The notes beneath the pieces were generated by a model that did no database searches, was not told the origin of the DNA, and saw nothing but the letters and a program-made list of their open reading frames with translations. This document shows positions 51,418-58,018 of a DNA stretch of 58,018 nucleotides, one piece after another. A program made the translations under genes and the position numbers. Origin of the DNA: Stagnihabitans tardus (GTDB taxonomy: Bacteria > Pseudomonadota > Alphaproteobacteria > Rhodobacterales > Rhodobacteraceae); contig NZ_JAABNR010000021.1 in NCBI RefSeq assembly GCF_009925085.1, positions 1 through 58,018 on the forward strand. Direction: 5' to 3'. The stretch's first letter is position 1, and every line of letters starts with the position of its first letter.

Positions 51418-52524
51418 ATGGGCTTCCTCGATATCCGCAACGTCACCAAATCCTATGGCCAGGTCCAGGTCCTGCACCGTGTCGACATTCAGGTCGAGGA
51501 GGGCGAGTTCCTCGTCCTCGTCGGGCCCTCGGGCTGCGGGAAATCCACGCTTCTGAACATGATCGCGGGGCTCGAGGCGATTTCGGGCGGCGAGATCGCC
51601 ATCAAGGGCCGTGTGGTCAACGGGGTGCATCCGTCGAAGCGCAACATCGCCATGGTGTTCCAGAGCTATGCGCTTTATCCCAACATGACCGTGGGGCAGA
51701 ACATGACCTTCGGCCTGGAAATGCACGGGGTGCCGAAGCCCGAGCGTGACCGCGCCCTCGCCCAGGTGGCCAAGCTTCTCCAGATCGACCACCTTCTGGA
51801 CCGCAAGCCCGGACAGCTCTCGGGCGGGCAGCGCCAGCGGGTGGCCATGGGCCGCGCCCTGGTCCGCAACCCCGATGTCTTCCTCTTCGACGAACCGCTC
51901 TCGAACCTGGACGCGAAACTGCGCGTCGACATGCGCACCGAGATCAAGAAGCTGCATCAAAAGCTGAAAACCACCATCGTCTATGTGACCCATGACCAGA
52001 TCGAGGCCATGACGCTCTCGACCCGGATCGCGGTGATGAACAAGGGCCATGTCCAGCAGCTGGGCACGCCGAAAGAGATCTATGACACGCCCGCCAATGT
52101 CTATGTGGCGACCTTCATGGGCAGCCCGGCGATGAACATCCTGCCCGCGAAAGTCGTGGTCCAGGAGGGCGCGCATCACGCCCAGATCACCGACAGCGAA
52201 GGTGCTCCCCAGCTTCTGCGCCTGTCGCAGACCAACCTGGCGGCGGGGCAAGAGATCCTTCTGGGCATCCGCCCCGAGGCCATCACCGACCCCGAGGGCG
52301 CCGACCGCAAGTCCGGCAATATCGTGAGCCTGAAAAACCGCGTCACCGTGACCGAGCCCGCCGGCGCCGATACTTTCGTCACCATGACGCTGGGCGGCCG
52401 CGACACGATCGCCCGGATGCGCGCCGATGCTTCGGTCGCGGCCGGCCAGGTCTTCGACTTTGCCGTCAACATGGAAAAAGCCGTGGCCTTCGATCCCAAG
52501 ACCGAGGAAAGGATCGCCCCGTAA
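51418..52524 (+). CDS. ABC sugar transporter, MalK/UgpC-type ATP-binding protein (system 4)
   Basis: 368 residues. Walker A GPSGCGKST (36-44), signature LSGGQRQRVAMGRAL, Walker B VFLFDEPLSNLD, switch His in VYVTHDQIEAMTL. The C-terminal third is the TOBE-type regulatory domain with LGIRPEAITDPE, typical of MalK/UgpC proteins. Starts 3 bp after permease 2; its stop shares a base with the GMC oxidoreductase start. Confidence 0.92.
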   Translation: MGFLDIRNVTKSYGQVQVLHRVDIQVEEGEFLVLVGPSGCGKSTLLNMIAGLEAISGGEIAIKGRVVNGVHPSKRNIAMVFQSYALYPNMTVGQNMTFGLEMHGVPKPERDRALAQVAKLLQIDHLLDRKPGQLSGGQRQRVAMGRALVRNPDVFLFDEPLSNLDAKLRVDMRTEIKKLHQKLKTTIVYVTHDQIEAMTLSTRIAVMNKGHVQQLGTPKEIYDTPANVYVATFMGSPAMNILPAKVVVQEGAHHAQITDSEGAPQLLRLSQTNLAAGQEILLGIRPEAITDPEGADRKSGNIVSLKNRVTVTEPAGADTFVTMTLGGRDTIARMRADASVAAGQVFDFAVNMEKAVAFDPKTEERIAP

Positions 52525-53993
52525 TGCGTCCCGACCTCGTCATCATCGGCTCCGGCATGGGCGGGGCGACGCTGGCGGCGGCCTTGGCGCCCTCTGGGCG
52601 GCGGATCCTCGTGCTGGAGCGCGGCGATCACCTGACCGACACGCCCGAGACCCGCGACGACCGCGCGATCTTTGGCCGCGGCCATTTCCGCCCGCGCCAG
52701 GTCTGGCTGGACGGCAAGGGCCAGCCCTTCAACCCCGGCAATTACTACTATGTCGGCGGCAATTCGAAATTCTACGGCGCGGTGCTGATCCGCTATCGCC
52801 GCGAGGATTTCTCGCCGCTCCGCCACATGGGCGGCACGACCCCGGGCTGGCCGCTGAGCTATGACGAGCTGGAACCCGATTACCAGGCGGCCGAGCGGCT
52901 TTACAACGTCCGCGGCCAGATCGGCGAGGATCCGACCGAACCGCCCCATTCGGGCCCTTATCCTTTCCCGCCCGTGCCGGACGAGACCTCCATCGCCTGG
53001 GCCCGCGCCCGGCTCAAGGCGGTGGGCCTGCATCCCTCCAGCCTGCCGCTGGGAGTGGACCTGGACGCTTGGCTGAAACGTGCGCCCACGCCCTGGGATG
53101 CTTTCCCCAATGCGGGTTCCGGCAAGATGGATGCCGAGACCGCGCTGATCCAGGCGCTGCGTCATCCCAATGTGACCCTGCTCACCCAGACCCGCGCCAC
53201 GCGGCTGCGCGCCGATGCCACGGGCCGTATCTTGGCGGTGGAGGTCCTGCAGAACGGCCAGCCGCAGACCATCGAGGCCGAGAGTTTCGCCCTGGCCGCA
53301 GGGGCCGTGCAGACGGCGGCGCTGCTTCTGGGGTCATCCGATGCGCGCCACCCCAGGGGCCTGGCCAATGGCTCCGACCAGGTCGGGCGGAACTTCATGA
53401 ACCACAATGCCTCGGCGGTGCTGGCGGTGCATCCCCTGCGCCGGAACGCGGCGATCTATCAAAAGACCTTCCAGATCAACGATTTCTACCTGAAGGGCCC
53501 CGAGGGCGCACCCCTGGGCAATATCCAGCTTCTGGGCAAGATCTCGGGGCCGATCCTGCAGGCCCAAGGAGTACCGGGCCTCATCGCCCATTGGATCGCG
53601 AAACATTCCTGGGACTTCTACGCCATGTCCGAGGACCTGCCCGATCCCGAAAGCCGCGTCACGCTGCGGGACGGCCAGATCTGCCTCGACTGGCGGAGGT
53701 CGAACTGGGAGGCGCATCTGGCGCTCGTCAGGACGCTGAAGGCCAAGCTGCGCCAGGCGGGCTTTCCCCTGGTCCTGTCGCGGCCCTTCGACCGCAAGAC
53801 GCCCAGCCATCAATGCGGCACGGCGCGGATGGGGGCGGACCCGCGCACCAGCGTGGTGGACCCTTTCAGCCGCGCCCATGACCACCCCAACCTCTGGATC
53901 ACCGATGCCTCGGTCCTGCCCACTTCGGCGGCGGTGAACCCGGCCCTGACCATCGCCGCCCTCTCGCTGCGCGCAGCGCGGAGGATGGCATGA
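52524..53993 (+). CDS. GMC-family FAD oxidoreductase
   Basis: 489 residues. FAD-binding N-terminus LVIIGSGMGGATLAAAL and ILVLERG; YYVGGNSKFYGAVLIRYR contacts FAD; the C-terminal GMC motif has SHQCGTARMGADP with the catalytic His and VNPALTIAALSLRAA. This subgroup includes membrane-linked sugar dehydrogenases such as gluconate 2-dehydrogenase and glucoside 3-dehydrogenase subunits. No signal peptide or cytochrome gene is visible here. In line with the binding-protein class it may oxidise a sugar or glycoside to a keto form. Confidence 0.82.
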   Translation: MRPDLVIIGSGMGGATLAAALAPSGRRILVLERGDHLTDTPETRDDRAIFGRGHFRPRQVWLDGKGQPFNPGNYYYVGGNSKFYGAVLIRYRREDFSPLRHMGGTTPGWPLSYDELEPDYQAAERLYNVRGQIGEDPTEPPHSGPYPFPPVPDETSIAWARARLKAVGLHPSSLPLGVDLDAWLKRAPTPWDAFPNAGSGKMDAETALIQALRHPNVTLLTQTRATRLRADATGRILAVEVLQNGQPQTIEAESFALAAGAVQTAALLLGSSDARHPRGLANGSDQVGRNFMNHNASAVLAVHPLRRNAAIYQKTFQINDFYLKGPEGAPLGNIQLLGKISGPILQAQGVPGLIAHWIAKHSWDFYAMSEDLPDPESRVTLRDGQICLDWRRSNWEAHLALVRTLKAKLRQAGFPLVLSRPFDRKTPSHQCGTARMGADPRTSVVDPFSRAHDHPNLWITDASVLPTSAAVNPALTIAALSLRAARRMA

Positions 53994-54742
53994 GGCTCGC
54001 CGTGATCACCGGGGGCCATCAGGGCGTGGGCCTCGGCATCGCCGAGGCGCTGCAGGAGGCAGGCTTTGCCCTGGCCCTGGTGGGCCAGGCGCCGCCGCGT
54101 CACCCGGTGATCGCCGCCGCGCTGGGTCGCTTGCCAGGGGCGCGCTATTTCCAGCACGACCTGCAAGAGGTCAAGAAGGTCGCCCAGCTGGTCTCCGAGA
54201 TCGAGACCACCTGCGGGCCGATCTCGACCCTGGTGTCAAACGCCGGGGTGCCGGCCAGGATCGCGGGCGACATGCTGTCGATCGAACCCGCCAATTTCGA
54301 CTTCGTCCTCGACATCAACCTGCGCGGCAGCTTCTTCCTTGCGCAAGAGGTCGCCCGCCGCATGGTCTCGCGCCCCGCAAGCGATTACCGCGCCCTGATC
54401 TTCGTGACCTCGGTTTCCGCCGGCATGGTCTCGGTCGACCGGGCGGAATATTGCATCTCGAAGGCGGCGGCCTCGATGGCGGCCGAGGCCTTTGCGGTCA
54501 GGCTTGCGCCCGAGGGGATCGGCGTCTTCGAGCTTCGCCCCGGGTTGATCGAGACCGAGATGAGCGACGAAATCCGCGCCCGCCACGAGGCGCGGATTGC
54601 AGGCGGACTGGTGCCTGCAGGCCGTTGGGGGCAACCTGCCGACATCGGGCGGGTCGTGGTGCCGATGGCCATGGGGGCGATGGATTTTGCGACGGGGGCA
54701 ATCGTGCCGGTGGACGGCGGATTGTCGATCCCGCGACGCTAG
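53990..54742 (+). CDS. Short-chain dehydrogenase/reductase (SDR)
   Basis: 250 residues, start overlapping the GMC stop (ATGA). TGGHQGVGLGIAE is the cofactor motif; NAGVPAR follows; catalytic Ser in VTSVSAGMVS and Tyr/Lys in AEYCISKAAASM. C-terminal FELRPGLIETEM and GAIVPVDGGLSI are classical. It differs from the two iol-linked SDRs and looks more like 3-ketoacyl-ACP reductase-type sugar or keto-acid dehydrogenases. Lies between two GMC genes. Confidence 0.83.
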   Translation: MRLAVITGGHQGVGLGIAEALQEAGFALALVGQAPPRHPVIAAALGRLPGARYFQHDLQEVKKVAQLVSEIETTCGPISTLVSNAGVPARIAGDMLSIEPANFDFVLDINLRGSFFLAQEVARRMVSRPASDYRALIFVTSVSAGMVSVDRAEYCISKAAASMAAEAFAVRLAPEGIGVFELRPGLIETEMSDEIRARHEARIAGGLVPAGRWGQPADIGRVVVPMAMGAMDFATGAIVPVDGGLSIPRR

Positions 54743-54750
54743 GAGGCGAC

Positions 54751-56322
54751 ATGGCTTGGGATTACATCATCGTGGGTGGCGGCTCGGCCGGCTCGACCCT
54801 GGCGGGGCGGCTGTCGGAGGACCCTGCCCTGCGCGTCCTGCTCTTGGAGGCGGGGCCGCGCGACTGGCATCCCTTCTACACGATCCCGGCGGGGTTCGCG
54901 AAGATGACCAAGGGGATCGGGTCCTGGGGCTGGCAGACCGTGCCCCAGCGTCACATGAAGAACATGCAGATCCGCTTTACCCAGGCCAAGGTCCTGGGCG
55001 GAGGCTCGACGATCAACGCGCAGATCTATACCCGCGGCCATCCGCTGGACTATGACAACTGGCGCCAGATGGGCTGCCCGGGCTGGAGCTATGAAGACGT
55101 CCTGCCCTATTTTCGCAAGGCCGAGGACAACGACACCTACGACAACCGCTGGCATGGCAAGGGCGGGCCCCTGGGGGTCAGCAAACCCTCGGCGCCCCTG
55201 CCGATCTGCGAGGCGTACTTCGCGGCGGCGGGTCAGTTGGGGATCCCCACGAACCCCGACCTGACCTCCGAGACGCCCGAGGGCGTGGGCTATTACCAGC
55301 TGACCCAGCGCAATGTGCGCCGGTCCTCGGCGTCGAAGGCCTATCTGGGGCCGGCGCGGGGGCGGGGGAACCTGCAGGTGATGACCGGCGCCCAGGTGCT
55401 GCGCATCGTCGTCGAAAAGGGCCGCGCGGTGGGGGTGGAACTGGCGGGCAAGGGCCTCGTGCGGGCCGAACGCGAGGTGATCCTGTCCTCGGGCGCCATC
55501 GGCTCGCCCCGGCTGCTGCAGCTCTCGGGGATCGGTCCGGCCGATCACCTGCGGGATTTGGGGATCCCGGTCGTGCTGGATCAGCCCGGCGTGGGGTCGA
55601 ATTTCCACGACCACCTTGATCTTTTCGTCATCGCCGAATGCACGGGGCCCCATACCTATGACCGCTATGCCAAGCCGCTTTGGTCGGCGGTCGCAGGGCT
55701 GCAATACCTGTTGACGCGCAAGGGGCCGGTGGCCTCGAGCCTGTTTGAAACGGGCGGCTTCTGGTGGGCCGACAAGGACGCGGCGCACCCGGATATCCAG
55801 TTCCACCTCGGCCTTGGCTCGGGAATCGAGGCCGGGGTCGCCGCCATGCCCCAGGGCGGCGTCACCTTGAACTCGGCGCTTTTGCGGCCCCGGTCGCGGG
55901 GCACGGTGCGCCTGGCCTCCGCCGATCCATTGGCCGCGCCGCTGATCGATCCGAACTACTGGGCCGATCCCTATGACCGCGAGATGTCGATCCGGGGGTT
56001 GAAGCTCGCGCAAGAGATCATGTCCCAGCCCGCCCTGAAGCCCTTCGTCCTGGCCGAGCGTCTGCCGGGGCCGAACGTCCGCAGCGACCAGGATTATTTC
56101 GACTATGCCTGCCATCATGCCAAGACCGACCATCACCCGGCAGGCACCTGCCGGATGGGCGCGGATGCCGAGGCGGTGGTCGATCCGCAGCTCCGCTTCA
56201 ACGGGATCGCGGGGCTGCGGGTCGTCGATGCCTCGGTCATGCCGCAGGTCGTGTCCTCGAACACCAATGCCGCCACGATCATGATTGCCGAAAAGGCGGC
56301 CGACATGATCCGGAAGGGTTAA
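54751..56322 (+). CDS. GMC-family FAD oxidoreductase (choline dehydrogenase-like)
   Basis: 523 residues from ATG 54751 with AGGAGG 5 bp upstream. YIIVGGGSAGSTLAGRLSED and VLLLEAG bind FAD; AKVLGGGSTINAQIYTRGHP is the GMC signature 1; LSSGAIGSPRLLQLSGIGP is signature 2; the C-terminal active-site His is in HHPAGTCRMG, with SSNTNAATIMIAEKAADMI. Relatives oxidise choline, alcohols, polyethylene glycol or sugars. Here it may oxidise an aglycone alcohol or a sugar alcohol. Last enzyme gene before the LacI regulator. Confidence 0.87.
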   Translation: MAWDYIIVGGGSAGSTLAGRLSEDPALRVLLLEAGPRDWHPFYTIPAGFAKMTKGIGSWGWQTVPQRHMKNMQIRFTQAKVLGGGSTINAQIYTRGHPLDYDNWRQMGCPGWSYEDVLPYFRKAEDNDTYDNRWHGKGGPLGVSKPSAPLPICEAYFAAAGQLGIPTNPDLTSETPEGVGYYQLTQRNVRRSSASKAYLGPARGRGNLQVMTGAQVLRIVVEKGRAVGVELAGKGLVRAEREVILSSGAIGSPRLLQLSGIGPADHLRDLGIPVVLDQPGVGSNFHDHLDLFVIAECTGPHTYDRYAKPLWSAVAGLQYLLTRKGPVASSLFETGGFWWADKDAAHPDIQFHLGLGSGIEAGVAAMPQGGVTLNSALLRPRSRGTVRLASADPLAAPLIDPNYWADPYDREMSIRGLKLAQEIMSQPALKPFVLAERLPGPNVRSDQDYFDYACHHAKTDHHPAGTCRMGADAEAVVDPQLRFNGIAGLRVVDASVMPQVVSSNTNAATIMIAEKAADMIRKG

Positions 56323-56364
56323 AATCCGCTGGACAGGGCGGGCATCGGGCGGGAAAGAAGTCAT

Positions 56365-57345
56365 ATGGGACGACCGACGATCATAGATGTGGCCAAGGCG
56401 GCGGGGGTCTCGAAATCCACCGTCAGCCTGGTATTGCAAAACAGCCCGACCGTGGCCGCCCAGACGCGTGAGGATGTGCGCCGCGCCATGGCCGAATTGG
56501 GCTATGTCTACAACCGGGCGGCGGCCAATTTGCGCTCCTCCCAGGTCGGGCTGATCGGGCTGGTGATCAACGACCTGCGCAACCCCTTCTTCACCGAATT
56601 CGCCACCTCGGTGCAGATGGCGCTGTCGGAGGCGGGCTTTGCCGCCGTCATCGCCAATACCGACGAGGACCCCCGCCTCCAGCAACGCGCCATCGCGGGG
56701 ATGGTCGAACATGGCGTCTCGGCCCTGATCATCTCGCCCGCCTATGGCGACGACGAGGCTTTCGGGCTTCTGGAGCGCGCGGGCGTCCCCGCCCTGCAGG
56801 TCCTGCGCAAGGTCAGCGAGAGGACCGACCTCTTTCCGTTTTCCGTGCCCGACTACGGCCATGGCAGCCAGCTTGCCACCCAGCACCTGATCGACCAGGG
56901 CGCGCGCCGCATCGCCTTCGTCGGCGGGGTCGAGGGGCGCTCGGTCACGCAAGAGCGCATGTCGGGCTATCTCTCGACCATGCAGGCGGCTGGGCTCGCG
57001 CCGCATGTGATCCTCGGCCGCCCGACCCGGGCCTTTGGCCGCGCGCAGATGGGCGATTTCGACGCGGCCTTGTGCTTCAACGACCTTGTGGCCTTGGGGA
57101 TGCTCTCGGGCCTGACCCATCGCGGGGTCAAGGTCGGCCAGGACTTCCGCCTCGTGGGCTTCGACGACATCGAGGAATCCGCCCAGTCCCTGCCCGGCCT
57201 GACCACGGTGCATTGTGACATCGAGGGCTTTGGCCGCCGCTCGGCCGAGGCGGTGCTGGCCTGGCTGAACGACGGCACGAAGCCTCCGCCCGAGACGCGC
57301 ACCCCCGTCACCCTCGTGGTCCGCGGCTCGTCTCGTGCCGGGTGA
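56365..57345 (+). CDS. LacI-family transcriptional regulator
   Basis: 326 residues from ATG 56365 (GGGAAAGAAG upstream). N-terminal HTH and hinge: PTIIDVAKAAGVSKSTVSLV, LQNSPTVAAQTR and LGYVYNRAAANLRSSQ. Effector domain of the periplasmic-binding type: GLIGLVINDLRNPFFTEFA, ALIISPAYGDDEAFGLL, IAFVGGVEGRSVTQER and VGFDDIEESAQSLPGLTTV. A local regulator of the GMC/ABC genes is likely; its operator was not found. The TGGAAC-type sites at 44364-44397 could also be its target instead of that of the LacI at 38193. Confidence 0.88.
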   Translation: MGRPTIIDVAKAAGVSKSTVSLVLQNSPTVAAQTREDVRRAMAELGYVYNRAAANLRSSQVGLIGLVINDLRNPFFTEFATSVQMALSEAGFAAVIANTDEDPRLQQRAIAGMVEHGVSALIISPAYGDDEAFGLLERAGVPALQVLRKVSERTDLFPFSVPDYGHGSQLATQHLIDQGARRIAFVGGVEGRSVTQERMSGYLSTMQAAGLAPHVILGRPTRAFGRAQMGDFDAALCFNDLVALGMLSGLTHRGVKVGQDFRLVGFDDIEESAQSLPGLTTVHCDIEGFGRRSAEAVLAWLNDGTKPPPETRTPVTLVVRGSSRAG

Positions 57346-57430
57346 CGGGCGTCACAGCCCCGACGCGATGGCCGTCTTGGACAGAGGTGACCTCGGCAAG
57401 CTTGACCAAGCGCAAGACAGCAGGCCTTTC

Positions 57431-57456
57431 CCTTCTGACATGACCATGTCGGAAGG
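57431..57456. terminator. Hairpin between converging LacI and LysR genes
   Basis: CCTTCTGACATG (57431-57442) and CATGTCGGAAGG (57445-57456) pair with a single wobble, leaving a 2-base centre. The place between converging genes favours a two-way terminator, but no clear T-tract follows on either strand. Confidence 0.45.
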
Positions 57457-57473
57457 TCGGCCGGCTTGGACGC

Positions 57474-58018
57474 CTATGACCTCAGCCGCAGGATCTCGAC
57501 CAGGGCGGCCAGCGCCGAGGAGGGGGCGGCGCGGTTGGGGTAGTAGAGGTGATAGCCGGGGAAGCTGGGGCACCAGTCCTCCAGCACCGAGGCCAGGCGG
57601 CCCTCAGTGACATGGGGGCGGACGAGGTCGGCGGGCAGCCAGGCGAGGCCCATGCCGTCCAAGGCTGCCGCAAGACCCAAGTGCAGGCTGTTGTTCACGA
57701 AGCTGGGCGTGACCCGGACATTGACCACGCGGCCCTCCTTCTCGAACTCCCAGGGCGCGATATTGCCCAGGCGCGGCAGGCGCAGCGCGATGCAGCGGTG
57801 GGTGTGCAGGTCGGCGGGGGTCTGGGGCGTCCCGTGGGTGGCGAAGTAACCCGGCGCGCCCACGACCGCCATCCGAAGGGGCGGGGAGATTGCCACCGCG
57901 ATCATGTCCTGCGCCAGGTGCTCGCCGATGCGGATGCCTGCGTCGAAGCGCTCGGCCACGATGTCGGTCAGGCCATAATCGACCGAGACCTCGACCGTCA
58001 CCAGAGGATGCGCCGCCA
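57474..58018 (-). CDS. LysR-family regulator, C-terminal part (runs off the right edge)
   Basis: About 181 residues are visible up to the window edge; the frame stays open there and the HTH lies beyond. LTDIVAERFDAGIRIGEHL, MAVVGAPGYFATHG, DLHTHRCIALRLPR, GLAAALDGMGLAWLPADLV and YLYYPNRAAPSSALAALVEI-type C-terminus are the substrate-binding domain of LysR regulators of the CrgA/DmlR-like group. Its target genes are likely outside the window. Confidence 0.82.
   Translation of the reverse strand, partial: AAHPLVTVEVSVDYGLTDIVAERFDAGIRIGEHLAQDMIAVAISPPLRMAVVGAPGYFATHGTPQTPADLHTHRCIALRLPRLGNIAPWEFEKEGRVVNVRVTPSFVNNSLHLGLAAALDGMGLAWLPADLVRPHVTEGRLASVLEDWCPSFPGYHLYYPNRAAPSSALAALVEILRLRS

Overview
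The window is GC-rich DNA with compact operons, many 1-4 bp start/stop overlaps and a strong G/C preference at third codon positions. The gene families (RpiR- and LacI-type sugar regulators, many Gfo/Idh/MocA dehydrogenases, IolD/IolE, a DUF6634-like protein beside a Lon-like AAA gene) point to an alphaproteobacterium, most likely Rhodobacterales/Paracoccaceae. This rests on protein resemblance recalled from memory, not on a search. I saw no rRNA, tRNA or CRISPR array.

Layout. (1) 1-3035 is a decayed margin: the end of an IS5-family element cutting a hypothetical gene, a Lon-like AAA ATPase gene split around an IS30 transposase remnant, and a DUF6634-like gene. (2) 3036-25874 is an inositol/polyol region: a hybrid regulator (RpiR-type HTH joined to a periplasmic-binding-type domain), an SDR, iolG1 with a ribose-type ABC transporter, a seven-gene minus-strand operon (iolG2, aldehyde dehydrogenase, HpcH/HpaI aldolase, 2-hydroxyacid dehydrogenase, two Gfo/Idh/MocA proteins, IolI-like isomerase), a divergent iolD-iolE-SDR operon, an RpiR/SIS regulator, and a xylose-type ABC transporter with a GFOR-like dehydrogenase. 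(3) 26364-30863 is a small stress/detoxification operon (LtrA, DJ-1/PfpI, ABM-like membrane protein, GFA, and a reductase broken by one stop codon) divergent from a LysR gene. (4) 31120-37990 is a minus-strand operon of a membrane di-iron hydroxylase, a third ABC sugar transporter, a Rieske ferredoxin, a hydroxypyruvate-isomerase-like protein, a PanB-like protein and iolG3. (5) 38193-57345 is a LacI gene followed by two plus-strand operons: Gfo/Idh/MocA, flavoprotein, KDG kinase and KDPG aldolase; then CoA-transferase, enoyl-CoA hydratase, ALDH, CUT1 ABC transporter, two GMC oxidoreductases, an SDR and a second LacI. A partial LysR gene runs off the right edge.

In all there are four sugar ABC transporters, seven Gfo/Idh/MocA proteins, three SDRs, three sugar-isomerase-type TIM barrels, two GMC oxidoreductases and at least four sugar-type regulators. 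The picture is an island for uptake and oxidation of inositols, modified inositols or other unusual sugars, with the resulting keto-deoxy acids going to pyruvate.

Two observations stand out. First, region 4 resembles the rhizopine (moc) systems and could be an oxidative O-demethylation pathway for methylated inositols or sugars. Second, the regulatory wiring can be read from the DNA. Sites of the form GCAA-N6-TTGC mark the promoters next to the two RpiR-HTH regulators and the iolD promoter. Paired TGGAAC/GTTCCA-type sites with the same geometry mark both plus-strand operons downstream of the LacI gene at 38193.
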